Shown here piece by piece: positions 31,313-42,815 of a stretch of 64,000 nucleotides of DNA (within the stretch, counting starts at the first letter, position 1; each line of letters opens with the position of its first letter). Origin of the DNA: Micropterus salmoides. Its lineage: Eukaryota; Chordata; Actinopteri; Centrarchiformes; Centrarchidae. A program made the position numbers and the translations under genes. The stretch is from NCBI RefSeq assembly GCF_014851395.1, contig NW_024044459.1, positions 2,046,001 through 2,110,000 of the forward strand. The letters run 5' to 3'. Below the pieces are notes generated by a model. That model was given only the letters and a program-made list of their open reading frames with translations, was not told where the DNA came from and made no database searches.

Positions 31313-32043
31313 TAAACAAGTCAATCATGTTTTTGTAAGTTGTAAACAATACATGACCCGGCTCAAAGGCCATGACAAAATGTGGGAAAGACACAGTGCC
31401 TTAAATTATTATTTAGTTGTTTATTGTAACATAAAGTAACCAAAAATAACACTTAAACTATGGGATGGGTCACTCAGCAACATCAGTAGTGTAAGTGTGG
31501 ATGGGTGATCATGGCGTAGAGTGTGGTGTCCAAACAAATTTAACATTTAACGAAACCAAAAGGTTTAGCTGCTGGCAGGGAGGATTAAAGAGAGACACAA
31601 TTTTAGAGGTGGGGCTTTTATCACCTATGGAGTACTCGGGCCAGATGTTCCAGATCCGGGCGGGACCACTGCAATCAGCTCCTGAAACAGAAAACCACAG
31701 GCGAGTTTAGCGCCATAACAAAACATTGTTTTCAGTGGAAACAGTGGTTCCCTGAAAACACTGTGGTGTATGCGCACTCCAATCCAATTAAATTCAATCC
31801 TAAAAGGTGGCAAACCGGTGCAAGACATTTTCAGGTTACTGGAGTATGAGGCTACTTGAGCATAGAAAGAAGATCATGGCATGGTTTGAGCAGTTTGTGT
31901 AATCTCAGGAGACTTGTGCAATTTCAAAAATGGTGGCGTGCAGCCAAACAAACATTTAATTCATCAGACAATACACCAATTTAATAAATCGCAACAATCC
32001 CATCGATCTAGAGGACCTCGAAGACAAGTGTTTGGAGGACCTT
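31313..32043. other. No gene recognised
   Basis: Mixed composition; 'aaggtttagctgctggcagg' and the following 200 bp do not match any family I can name. A short inverted pair, 'ttgttttcagtggaaacagt' beside 'cctgaaaacactgtggtg' (31725-31775), could form a hairpin. Confidence 0.45.
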
Positions 32044-32638
32044 GAAGTTTACATTGATCAGTGTTTTCACAGAATGATCATGGGGAAGGCCAAGAAAACC
32101 CACACTGAACTCTCACCTGGAGCACTCTCCTCACAAGGTGGGGATTTCACAGACATCCTGGACTCAATAGACAAGAAATTGTCCAGCTATGATGCCCGAT
32201 TGTCTCTGGTTGAAGTTCTCCACAAAGAGTTTCAGGCTTTGCAGAAATCCCTGGAGTTCAGCCAGAAACAGGTGACCTCGCTGCGGAAAACGAGGTCTTC
32301 AAAGGTTCAGTTAAATCCCTCACTGAGGGAATGACACAGGTCTCAGCAGAAAATAAAAACATTAGAGAAACAATCATCGATCTCCTGGCGCATCATGAGG
32401 GACAACCTGGTAATCTCAGGCATCCCGGAGCAGGCAGATGAATCCTAAAGGAGCTGAAACTACCGGCCTACACTGTGAAGAACATCGGCTTTCACCTGGT
32501 CCACCGCCTGGGATGACGGCAATCACACAGCCAAAGGTTAAGACCCATTGTGGCCAAGTTTGAACACTTCAAGGAGAAGGAACTGGTTAAAAGCTGCGGC
32601 AGGGAGTTGAGAGGAACAAACTTCAGCATAAACTTGTC
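32044..32638 (+). pseudogene. L1/Tx1-type LINE ORF1 fragment
   Basis: Starts MGKAKKTHTELSPG (32080) and continues as a coiled coil (ILDSIDKKLSSYDARLSLVE, then FQALQKSLEFSQKQ). After a frame change near 32285 it reads SLTEGMTQVSAENKN. Near 32540 it resumes as RPIVAKFEHFKEKELVKS and GRELRGTNFSIN. This is the plan of L1-type ORF1 proteins (coiled coil, RRM, C-terminal domain), which coat element RNA. It is broken by at least two frame changes and stops at 32638 against an opposite-strand LINE. Confidence 0.75.
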
Positions 32639-34335
32639 GCATGTAATTGTTTATTGTACTTCTCTACCTCATTCATCAGACTGTGTGATATTTTCTCAAA
32701 TGCCGCCACCTTACTCAGTTCTGAGACCCATTCCGGAAATAATGGGCCCGCAGCATCTTTCCACTTATTATTATCTGTTTGCCAATCATGATGCTTATCT
32801 GGACCCAGTTAGCTAAGGGTTTTCCCATGTGGTTGATAACTTTGGGGTTTCCCTAGTATGTAGAGTTCAGGACAGAGTTTGTCTGTCCTCGCTATCTCTG
32901 AGATATACTTCCAAAACGCCTGTACCTTTGGGCATAACCATGCATGAACTGGGTCCCCTAACAGCCTGTTACATCTCCAGCAATCTGAGGAGTCTTTCAG
33001 CCCTAGTCTAAATAACCAGTACCAGTAATATCGGTGAAGAATTTTGAACTGTATTAATCTTATTCTGATGTCTCTGGAGACATGTTTGGTAACACCAATA
33101 ATTTTATCCCAGTCCTGTTCTTCACTAGAGATGCCTAAATAGTTTTCCCACATTCCTTTCAAAGCTGTTGTGCTATTATAGCCAGAAGTGTTTAAAAGCA
33201 AAGAATAAAACCGGGAAGCCTCATGTCCTGCCTCTGCAATGCGTAAAACTGAATTTAAAAGGTACAGGCCCTGGGGAGAGGCTTGTGATGAGACAAAGAT
33301 GCTAACCAGAAGATGTGTTAATTGAAGGTACCTCCAAAATTGATTATTAGCCATATCATATCATAGCCTCCTTCAAATAGATGACTCAGAGTAAGAATTC
33401 CTTTATTCACCCACTCTTTCCACATAACTGAGGATTTGCCAATTAGGAGGTTAAGATTGTCCCAAATCCCAGAAGACATATATGGGTTTATTTTAGTAAT
33501 ACAGGCTTCTTTCCTTCATATTTCCTGTAAATGTGATATGATGGGTTTAGATTGAGCATTTGGTGGCATTCTGGCAGACAAGAACAACAATGGGGGAAAC
33601 GATATGCAGATTGACTGTTCTATTGAGTACCATGAAGGAGCTCAGTGTGCCAGGTGTCTCAAGCTAAAGGCCTAGTAATAAAACAGCAAGACCCAAACCA
33701 TCTTTTGTAGTTTTCTTAGATGCATTCAAGGCTTTTTGCCATTCAAAAAAAAACTTTTGACATAGTACATCAAATTGTTTAAAGTACTTGGTAGGGATTT
33801 CCAGGGGAAGAGACTGAAGAATATAATTTATTTGGGGATTGCAGTTCATCTTGATAACATTAACCTTGCTGGGAATAAGTATGACTGGGAAAAAGTATTC
33901 CTAAGTATTTAATTCCCTTGAGGGGCCACTGGAAGGAGCAGACTTGGAATAACGATTTAGGGCAATAACTTTGTCCAATTCACCCGATAGCCTGAAAAGC
34001 TTGAGAATGATTATCTCTAATTTGGAGTAGTGTAGAACGGATTTGTCTGGGTTTATGATGAAGACTAGAGTATCATCAGCATAAAACAAAAGTTAAATGT
34101 ATAGCCTCCAGTCGTAATACCATGGATATCAGGGTCCTTATGAATTGCCACAGCCAGGGGTTCTATTGCTAGGCAAACTAATAGAGGAGAAAGCAGTGAA
34201 CTTTGCTGGGTCCCATGGCCGAGTCTGAAATAAGTTGCTGTGCCGATGTTAGCACCTTTGCTAGCACTCACTTGGCCCTTGTCTATGTGCCTTGTATTTG
34301 GTCGATTTGCGTTCTTTTGTGTGCCTGACATTACA
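32639..34335 (-). pseudogene. Tx1-type LINE RT, opposite strand
   Basis: Minus strand, degenerate. RT core near 34200-34060 (SLLSPLLVCLAIEPLAVAI, then MFYADDTLVF, catalytic box YADD at about 34078-34089). Then NPQINYILQSLPLEIP (33840), IRIRLIQFKILHRYYW with the C-terminal Cys/His block DCWRCNRLLGDPVHAWLC (about 33000-32940), and the tail WKDAAGPLFPEW-like near 32750. The block order matches copy 1 (1-2857), but residues differ, so it is another Tx1 subfamily. It meets the + strand ORF1 at 32638 with no 3' UTR between. Confidence 0.75.
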
Positions 34336-34631
34336 GCCATGTATATCTCCTACACTTGTAATTCAAGTGGTTACGCCAAATCTGAATGTGAATATCGGAT
34401 AAAAAACAGATACAGCAGCACAGGGCTCGGCTAGGCAGCTATCCTCTTCACCCCGTCACGTGACTCCATCAACAGACACCCTTAAACAGTATATGAGCGA
34501 TTATGGTCTTTGCGATGCATGGTGTTCTCATCACCCCACTCTCAGAATATATACCTTCTTTTCACTAGTCCACCACTCATATTCCCACCTAGACTTTTTT
34601 GGTTAGCAGCTCAGCTATGACAGACATCTGA
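34336..34631. other. No gene recognised
   Basis: About 300 bp between two LINE fragments, with no recognisable domain or repeat end. Confidence 0.45.
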
Positions 34632-34925
34632 GAATCAGAAATATTTTATTGATCCCAGAGGGAAAATTCTTGTGTCACAGTTGTACACATTGCACATCAA
34701 GGCATAAAGCAAAATAAATAATAATTGAAGTTGGTAGGTAAAGAAATATATAAACGTATGAATATAAATTATAAACCAAAAAATATAAAGAGGTATGGAT
34801 ATGTTGTGATGAACAGTAGTAGTGAATAAAGTGAAGTAGAATTGCAGCAGAGATTGCACATTGAATATTAAAACAGAGAATATTGCACAGAATGTGAAGT
34901 ACTGCACTACAAGGTCTAGTTTAAT
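34632..34925 (-). mobile_element. 3' end of a Rex1/CR1-like LINE
   Basis: Starts 'tattttattgatcccagagg' (34640), the reversed terminus of a fish LINE 3' UTR, and continues AT-rich to 'aatgtgaagtactgcac'. Only untranslated sequence remains. Confidence 0.55.
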
Positions 34926-34963
34926 AACTAAGTAAGCTGTGTGTGTCTGACACTGAGTGTACT

Positions 34964-35919
34964 TTGGGAGGCAACAAAAGCAGTTATGAGAGGTAGAATA
35001 ATCTCCTATTTATCATACAAAAAAAGAAAGAGAGATCTTGTGAATTAGAGCTAGAGAATTAGAGCTAGAACAAAAAATAAAAACATCAGCAGCTGCCCAT
35101 GCAGCGTCTTGAAAGATCTGAGTAAACTTAAACTTGAATTAAATGAAATTATTGATAAAAAGACCCAATTCCAGTTGCAAATACTACCCTTGGAGAACTT
35201 TGAACATGGCAATAAATCCAGCAGATTCTTAGCCAACCAATTACAATTGAATAAAAAAACAAAACTATTTCCTCCATAAAGGACTCAGCTGGAAAAATGA
35301 AGAAATAAATAATACCTTTAGAGATTTTTATAAAAACTTCTATACATTACAAATCCATCCATCTAAATCTAACATAGATTTCTTTTCTGAACAATATAGA
35401 TTTGCCAAGGTTAGATGGTGAATAGAACAGCGCTCTGGATTCACCTGTTTCAATGCCTGAATGAAGAACTCTTACATATGCTGAATAATAAAGCCCCTGG
35501 GCCAGACGGTTTTCCTGCTTAATTATATAAAGAATTCTGCGAAACACTTGCACCCACATTTTATCGGATGGTAATGTAAATTAGGGGAAGTTGCATATTG
35601 CCTTCAACAATGAACTTTGCCAATATCAGCCTGCTCCTTAAGCCAGACAAAGATCCCACACTCCCATGATCCAGTTATCGCCCAATACCACTTATTAACG
35701 CATATCTTAAAATCATCTGCAAAGCCCTAGCCAAAAGGCTATACTCCTTTTATAATACACCCCGACCAAGGGTAGACACTTGCTAAATTCCTCACTGTGG
35801 TACGATAAAGCGATAAAACATCTAGAGTATGTCATCAAGGGCAGTAACCTTATTCCATTCCAGGATCTAGTGGCACAATATGGAATTAGCAATAAAAATG
35901 TCTGGAATATCAACTTAAC
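34964..35919 (+). pseudogene. Tx1/L1-type LINE ORF2, copy 2 (internally deleted)
   Basis: Collinear with copy 1: 34964 onward matches window position 3 onward ('tttgggaggcaacaaaagca'), through 'aaagcccctgggccaga' (35490). Near 35750 it jumps from the equivalent of about 820 to that of about 2050, deleting ~1.2 kb that includes the YADD box. It stops at the solo LTR insertion and resumes at 36620 in the 3' UTR. Many stops; non-functional. Useful because it shows copy 1 and the GC-rich tail belong to one family. Confidence 0.8.
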
Positions 35920-36619
35920 TGTTGTGGTGGCAGCCCGGCTGACGGTGAGTGTCCTGTTTATATCTCCCCTTTGCTTGTGATTCTGTTTTCCCTTTGTGTT
36001 TTGGCCTGTCTGTTTGTGTCTCCTCCTTTCCCCCTGTGTGTGTGCTCTCCCACTCTCTCTGCTCCTGAGCCCAGCTGACAGTCTGCACCGGCACCTCATC
36101 AGCCACTTCCTCTGCCTGCCACACCTGCCAGCAATCAACCTCATCTCTGCCAGTACTTCAACCTCGGTTCTCCACACAATTGCTGCTTGATTGTCGTTGC
36201 TCCAAACCTGGTGCCACTTTATCACTCAAGCTCTTGTGTAATCTACGTCATCTCTATTTCCCTGTTCTTGGTTTTCCCTGTATCTAAACCTGTCTGTCTG
36301 TCTTCCCTCCAGGTTCACTCACCTCTGTCCTCCGTTGTGTCAGTTGGGCTCGCCACCCTGTCCTCTCCCCTCGGACATCCTCCACGGCGTCCACTCGGCT
36401 CTTCCCCATGCCCAGCCAGTCAGCCTGCCACCACACTCCTCCACCAACCTCCCCGGTCAGTTTTCCCGTGCCTCCTCTCTTCCTCAGTTCCTTGTGCCCG
36501 TGTTTCTCCGGCATCCGCCTCTCCCTCACCTCCACTCCCTCAACCCCTTTTTTCCTTTAATAAAACCTGTTCATCCTGAGCGTTGCTTTTGGGTCCTCTC
36601 TGTCAAACACACCACAACA
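35920..36619 (+). mobile_element. Solo LTR, 700 bp, with 5 bp target duplication
   Basis: Begins TGTTGTGGTG and ends CACCACAACA, a perfect 10 bp inverted repeat with the TG...CA ends of LTRs. It is flanked on both sides by ttaac (35915-35919 and 36620-36624). A polyadenylation signal AATAAA lies at about 36558, in the expected place for R/U5, which sets the + orientation. The body is pyrimidine-rich and non-coding. A single LTR with a duplication indicates recombination between the two LTRs of a former provirus-like retrotransposon (Gypsy or ERV type; 5 bp fits either). It interrupts the Tx1 LINE copy 2, so it is younger. Confidence 0.92.
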
Positions 36620-37544
36620 TTAACTCCATAATTCGGACTGCTTTCTTGTGGCCTCACCCTCCTTGCTTCTTGCACCATTGGCCGCTCCTTGATTTTAATC
36701 TCATTTTAGACACTGAGGGCTATGTTCGGGGAGTGGTACATTCGGAGGCTCCACTGCCTGCCAGTTGTGGGGTGTCCGTGTTGTTACTACCCCCTGATTT
36801 TAACTTCACCTTAGTTAACACCCACCTTATCTCCACTCCACCATACCACACTTCACAAACCATTACATGTATTCAACACAATGCAATACATGCACACAGG
36901 TGGGGGGTTGATGGTGGTGGGGGATCTCATTTTTCCCGTTTCCTCTCCTTGGAGCTCTAGGGTGTCGGTGGTGCTGCAACGTCGGTGTATGTCTCTCCAG
37001 ACCTGGGTCGGGTGTGGGGGCATGCTCCGGGGCTTTCGCTCATGTCTGGGGTGGATGGCTTGTCCCAAGGCCTGTGTCCCATTGTCTCCTCTCCTTGCGG
37101 GGGCCCTCTTTGGCGTGGATGGGGCACCCACTACTGCCCCCTAAAGGCTCTCCCACGACAAGGGCTACTGTAGTCCCGGGGGTGCATAGCTGGTGTTGTT
37201 GTGGTGGGTCATGACACGCTGTCTTGGGGGTGGTTGTCTGGGGGGGAACGGGCCTCAGGTTTGTGGGGCCCAAGGACCATTGGCTCTGCCTGCACTTGAG
37301 GCGGTGGCCTTTGGCTGGGCTGGGGGGCTGTCGCCCCTGGTTCTCCCAAGGTCTTGCTCCCTGGCTGCCGGGACTCCCTGGAGCGGCTCTCTGCCGTTCC
37401 CCCTTGGGGCAGGGCGTGGCTGTTTGTATGTTTTTACTTTTCTTTCTCCCACAGTTGCTTTCTTTTCTTTAGTTTATTGCTGTGACTTGGCTGGTTGTCT
37501 TCTGTTGTCCCACCCCAACGCCTCTTTTTTTTAAATAATTATTA
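36620..37544 (+). repeat. GC-rich 3' UTR of Tx1-type LINE, copy 2
   Basis: Resumes the LINE after the solo LTR. It shares with 3440-3980 the blocks 'ttttaatctcattttagaca', 'gaggctccactgcctg' and 'ccaccataccacacttcac', then a G-rich half. Ends at a T-run near 37530. Its open frames are fortuitous. Confidence 0.7.
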
Positions 37545-37638
37545 CTATAAAGAATGTCTAATACAGAAATGATGACCTCCTGCAAAGTTTAACAGTTCTG
37601 AAGTTGAACAGTCCTTTTGCAGGAATGACTGCATCAAT
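37545..37638 (-). mobile_element. Left remnant of an interrupted Tc1-like element
   Basis: Ends 'caggaatgactgcatcaat', which continues in sense at 42816 ('atcaatgcggcatggcatg'), the sequence just past the Tc1 transposase gene. The 5.2 kb between is the L2 insertion. The outer inverted repeat on this side is missing, cut by the LINE 3' UTR. Confidence 0.6.
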
Positions 37639-37964
37639 CAGAAAGCATTGAGAGACGGACTAACGCACTGTTGGTTTCTGTTGCTGACGTATTGCGGTAA
37701 GCGTGTCGACTCATTTCCGTTTCCGGTGCTTGTGTGTTGGTACCGTGTTGTGCTGCTCTCGCTAAATAACAGTTACATTTGTTTGATTACAGCGGCCAAC
37801 TGTTCGCTAATCACTTATTCTTTACAGTAATTTTGCTTAAGCACTCACAGTTCTTTCCATCTTTTAGTGACTGCTGTTCAATCTCATAGTTGTTCTAAAG
37901 TTTTGGTAACTGACGCTACAGTACTTTAGCTTAGCCGTTAGCGACTTTAGCTTAGCAGCTAGCG

Positions 37965-38850
37965 ATGGCTTCTCCTTCTCCCTCTCTCTCTCCTACTTTC
38001 TCCTGCTCGGTGTGTCAGATGTTCAGTTACTCCTCTGCCTCCTTTAGCGGTAATGGTACGTGTAATAAGTGTAGTTTATTTATAGACATGGAGGCTCAGT
38101 GATTTAGAAGTCCGGCTCCGCACCTTGGTAGATCAGTCTTTAGCTACTGTAGCTAGCCAGTCCCCGGTAGTCGGTGCGGAACGGCTTGAGTTAGCCTGTG
38201 GTAGCCGTCCCCCAGCATCTCCTGTGCAGCCAGGAAAGGGGGGCTGGGTGACTGTCCGAAGGAGGAATAGTCGTAAGCACTCAAAGTCCACGGGGCACCA
38301 TCAACCTGTTCACGTTTCTAACAGATTTTCCCCACTCAGCGACACACCCGCTGAGAAACCAACTCTGATCATTGGCAGCTCCATTTTGAGAAACGTGAAT
38401 TTAGCGAAGCCAGCGGCCATAGTTAAGTGCATCCCTGGGGCCAGAGCGGGCGACATTGAATCTTATTTGAAACTGCTGGCTAAGGATAAACGTAAATACA
38501 GTAAGATTGTTATTCACGTCGGCGGTAATGACTCCCGGTTACGCCAATCGGAGGTCACTAAGATTAATGTTGAGTCGGTGTGTACATATGCAAAAACAAT
38601 GTCGGACACCGTAGTTTTCTCTGGACCCCTGCCAAATCTGACCAGTGATGACATGTATAGCCGCATGTCGTCATTCCGCCGCTGGTTGTCGAGGTGGTGT
38701 CCAGCAAACGATGTGGGCTTTGTTGATCATTGGCAGACTTTCTGGGGAAGACCTGGTCTGATCCGGAGAGACGGCATCCATCCCACTTGGGAAGGAGCAG
38801 CTCTCATTTCTAGAAATCTGGCCAAGTTTATTAGTGGACCAAATCCATGA
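37965..38850 (+). pseudogene. L2 ORF1: zinc motif and SGNH esterase domain
   Basis: ORF1 starts MASPSPSLSPTFSCSVCQMF, with C-x2-C...C-x2-C (CSVC, CNKC) at residues 14-40. The frame breaks at about 38098-38104 (stop TGA after DMEAQ), then continues without stops to 38850. Residues from 38365 on form an SGNH/GDSL-type esterase domain: block I LIIGSSILRN (nucleophile Ser), block III GGND at 38521-38532, block V DGIHPTWEG at 38770-38796 (Asp-His). ORF1 proteins with such an esterase are known in zebrafish L2 and CR1 elements, where they bind nucleic acid and hydrolyse acyl esters; the role in transposition is unsettled. Apart from the single N-terminal frameshift the protein is intact, all catalytic blocks kept. 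Confidence 0.88.
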
Positions 38851-39122
38851 CAACCCAGAGTTGAGACCAGGAGGCAGAGTCGCAGTTTAACACACTTCTC
38901 TGCCCTTCTTTTTCAGCAGTTACCCACCCAAAACCCTACACAGAGTCGCAGTCTAACACACTTCTCTGCTCCTCCATTTCAGGAGTTACTTAGTGAAAAT
39001 CCTATAGTGACGGTGTCTGTCCCCCGACCATCGAAATTATTTAAAAAGGTAAACAGAAGAGGAGCTGTGCATAAAAACCTCATAAAAATTAAAACCACAA
39101 GAGCAATAGTGCAAATGAATAG

Positions 39123-42013
39123 GAGGTTAAATGTGGACTCTTAAACATCAGATCTCTCTCTTCTAAAGGTGTACTAGTAAATGAACTAATATCAGATTAT
39201 GATATTGATTTATTTTGTCTTACTGAAACCTGGCTGGGTGATGGAGAATATGTTAGCCTAAATGAATCCACCCCTCCCAGTCATATTAATACTCACATTC
39301 CTCGAGGCACAGGCCGAGGAGGTGGAGTTGCAGCTATCTTCGACTCTAGCCTACTACTCAGCTCTAAACCTAAACCAAACTATAACTCATTTGAAAGTCT
39401 TGTTCTTAGTCTTTCGCACCCAAGTTGGAAATCACTGCAACCAATTCTCTTCGTTATAGTGTACCGAGCACCTGGCCCGTATTCTGAATTCTTATCTGAA
39501 TTTGCAGAGTTTTTGTCAACTTTAGTCCTTAAAACGGACAAAGTTATTATTGTAGGGGATTTTAATATTCATGTGGACGTTGAGAATGACAGCTTTAGTA
39601 CTGCGTTTATCTCTCTGTTAGATTCCATTGGCTTCTCTCAGAGTGTTCATGAACCGACTCACTGTTTTAACCACACCCTCGACCTTGTTTTGGTGTATGG
39701 TATTGAAATTGAACATTTAGTGGTGTTCCCACAGAATCCCTCTTTGTCCGACCACTGTTTCATAACTTTTGAGTTTGTATTGCTGAACTACTCGCCATTG
39801 GGCAAAAATTTCTATACAAGATGTCTGTCTGATAGTGCTATAGCTAAATTTAAGGATGGATTCCATCAGCTCTAAATACATTATCTAGTCACAAAGTAAC
39901 GGAGGACTCCTATGCTAATTTCAGTCCCTCCCAAATCGATCATCTTGTTGATAGTGCTGCAGGCTCGCTGCGAATGACACTCGACTCTGTAGCCCCTCTA
40001 AAAAAGAAAATACTAAAACAAAGACGGTTAGCTCCATGGTATAATACTGAAACTCGCAAATTAAAGCAAATATCGCGGAAACTTGAGAGGAATTGGCGTT
40101 CCACCAAAGTGGAAAATTCTCGTTTAATTTGGCAAGATAGTCTTAAAACTTATAGGAAGGCCCTCCGTAATGCTAGAGCAGCGTACTACTCGTCATTAAT
40201 AGAGGAAAATAGGAACAACCCAAAGTTTCTTTTCAGCACTGTAGCCAGGCTGACAGAGAGTCACAGCTCTATTGAGCCAAGTATTCCCATAGCTATCAGT
40301 AGTTACGATTTCATGAGCTTCTTTAATGATAAAATTCTAGCTATTAGAGACAAAATTCACCAAGACCTGCCCTCAACTGGCACCGACTTATCTCTTAACT
40401 CAGGAACCTTAGAAACAGCTGTAGAACCAGATACATGTTTAGACTGTTTTGCTTCCCTCAATCTTTACCAACTAACTTCAATAATTTCTTCATCTAAACC
40501 ATCAACCTGCCTCTTAGACCCCATCCCGACTAGGCTGCTTAAAGATGTTTTACCCTTAGTCAGCACCTCTATACTAGATATGATCAATCTATCTTTATCA
40601 ACAGGCTATGTACCACAGTACTTTAAAGTAGCTGTAATTAAACCTCTTCTGAAAAAGCCCAAACTTGATCCGGATGTTTTAGCAAACTATAGACCTATAT
40701 CTAACCTTCCATTTCTCTCTAAGGTTCTGGAGAAAGCAGTTGCTAAACAGCTGTGTGACTTTCTACAGAGCAATAGTTTATTTGAGGATTTTCAGTCAGG
40801 ATTTAGAGCTCATCATAGCACAGAGACAGCACTGGTGAAAATTACTAACGACCTCCTTATTGCATCAGACAAAGGACTTGTCTCTGTACTGGTTTTATTA
40901 GATCTTAGTGCTGCATTTGATACCATTGACCATCAGATCCTATTGCAGAGACTGGAATATTTCATTGGCATTAAAGGAACCGCTCTAAGCTGGTTTAAGT
41001 CCTATTTATCAGATCGATTTCAGTTTGTACATGTTAACGATGAGTCCTCCATGCATGCCAAAGTTAGTCATGGAGTTCCTCAAGGATCTGTCCTCGGACC
41101 AATCCTCTTCACTTTATATATGCTTCCTTTAGGCAATATTATCAGGAAACATTCCATAAGCTTTCATTGTTATGCAGATGATACTCAGTTATATCTATCG
41201 ATCAAGCCAGATGAAACTCATCAGTTAGCTAAACTTCAGATGTGCCTTCAGGATGTTAAAACCTGGATGACCTGTAATTTTCTCATGTTAAACTCAGATA
41301 AAACTGAAGTTATTGCTCTAGGGCCTAAGCACCTCCGTGACGCATTATCTAAAGATATAGTTTCCCTGGATGGCATCGCCCTGGCCTCCAGCACCACTGT
41401 CAGGAATCTTGGAGTTATCTTTGATCAGGACATGTCGTTTAAGTCTCACATTAAGCAAATTTCAAGGACCGCCTTTTTTCACCTACATAATATTGCGAAA
41501 ATCAGGAACATCCTGTCTAAAAATGATGCAGAAAAACTAGTCCATGCATTTGTTACTTCTAGGCTGGATTACTGCAATTCCTTATTATCAGGCTGCTCGA
41601 AAAAGTCCATTAAGACTCTTCAGCTGATCCAGAATGCTGCAGCACGTGTTCTGACAGGAACCAGGAAAAGAGATCACATTTCTCCTGTTTTAGCTTCTTT
41701 GCATTGGCTTCCAGTAAAATCCAGAATAGAATTTAAAATCATTCTTCTTACCTACAAAGCTCTTAATGGTCAGGCACCATCTTATCTTAAAGAGCTCATA
41801 GTACCTTACTACCCCACCAGAGCACTGCGCTCCCAGAATGCAGGGTTACTTGTGGTTCCTAGAGTCTCCAAAAGTAGACTAGGAGCCAGAGCGTTCAGCT
41901 ATCAAGCTCCTCTCCTGTGGAACCAGGTTCCAGTTTGGGTTCAGGAGGCAGACACCATCTCCACATTTAAGAGTAGGCTTAAGACTTTCCTCTTTGATAA
42001 AGCTTATAGTTAG
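39123..42013 (+). pseudogene. L2 ORF2: APE endonuclease and reverse transcriptase
   Basis: The endonuclease frame is open from 39123 to 39875: LNIRSLSSK, DLFCLTETWL, GRGGGVAAIF, VGDFNIHVD and SLSDHCFI, the ordered catalytic blocks of APE-like endonucleases that nick the target DNA. A frame change near 39870 moves it to the frame that stays open to 42013. That part has LRNARAAYYSSLI (linker), KPLLKKPKLDP, NYRPISNLPFLSKVLEKAV, FQSGFRAHHSTETAL, LLDLSAAFDTIDH, GVPQGSVLGP and the catalytic YADDTQLYL at 41171. It ends with the C-terminal segment DYCNSLLSG, NAAARVLTGTRK, HWLPVKSRIEFKI and the end FKSRLKTFLF. One frameshift and lack of an ATG in the proper frame (TAG at 39120) prevent function; otherwise no stop is seen over 680 codons of RT. 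Confidence 0.9.
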
Positions 42014-42534
42014 GGCTGGCTCAGGTGAGTCCTGAACCATCCCTTAGTTATGCTGCTATAGGCCTAGACTGCCGGGGGATTTCCCATGATGCACTGAGCT
42101 CCTCTCTCCTCTACTTTCTCTCCCTCTGTATGCAACCTCATCCCATTATTGCATGTTACTAACACAACTTCTCCCCTTTCTGGTAGTCTTGTGCTTTCTC
42201 GTCTCTCTCCTCTCTCCTATCACTTCCTGCAGGTTTTCTAGCTCTGGAGCTGTGGAGTCTGGATCTGTGGTTGCGGGTCATCTGCTGCCCCCGTGTTCCT
42301 GCTCGACACCCTCTGCTGCAACGACTATTGTTGCTAGTCTTATTGTTATTATTGTTATTATAATCATTAACATTATGATTGTTACCATTAACACTATTAT
42401 AAATATCTGTACCATTTTTCATTTAGTCTATAGCAACATCACCTTCACTGTCTGTACCTCTGTGTGTATATTGTGTAGGCTGCCTCCCTCCCCTCTCTCT
42501 CTCCTTACATCCCTCTTTTTCTCTCTATTCCTCT

Positions 42535-42536
42535 CC

Positions 42537-42568
<32 letters not shown>
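42535..42568. repeat. (CT)n microsatellite in L2 3' UTR
   Basis: Pure CT run followed at 42583 by 'ccggtcgaggcagatggcc'. The same run occupies the same place in the second L2 copy (about 61858-61900), so it belongs to the element. Confidence 0.9.
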
Positions 42569-42571
<3 letters not shown>

Positions 42572-42815
42572 TCACCCCCAACCGGTCGAGGCAGATGGCC
42601 GCCCACCCTGAGCCATGGTTCTGCTCGAGGTTTCTGCCTCTTAAAAGGAAGTTTTTCCTTGCCTCTGTTGCCTAGTGCTTGCTCTTGGTGGGAACTGTTG
42701 GGCTTCTGTAAATATCATCACAGAGTACGGTCTAGACCTGCTCTTTTATGAAAAGCGCTGTGAGATAACTGTTGTTGTGATTTGGTGCTATATAAATAAA
42801 ATTGAATTGAATTGA

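Larger units (their letters stand above)
37639..42815 (+). mobile_element. Nearly full-length L2 (ZfL2-like) LINE
   Basis: 5177 bp: 5' UTR of ~326 bp (37639-37964), ORF1 (37965-38850), ORF2 (39123-42013), 3' UTR with a CT run, and a (GAATT)n-type end 'attgaattgaattga'. Flanking 'atcaat' at 37633-37638 and 42816-42821 fits a target duplication inside a Tc1 element. Two shorter copies share its 3' end (60714-62142; 63465-63675). Only one frame change per ORF is evident, so this is a young copy, transcribed by pol II in germ cells when active. Confidence 0.85.

Noticed and set aside
32040..34335. Twin-priming inversion of one L1-type insertion
   Set aside because: The geometry is wrong: the ORF1 piece lies on the 3' side of the minus-strand RT, and the two parts look like different subfamilies.
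36187..36631. Ser/Pro-rich 100-130 codon frames
   Set aside because: They fall inside the pyrimidine-rich solo LTR, and low complexity explains them.
42153..42611. 152-codon frame with hydrophobic stretches after the L2 ORF2
   Set aside because: It is L2 3' UTR; the second L2 copy (61485-61930) has it in broken frames, and the CT run supplies the hydrophobic Leu/Ser tract.
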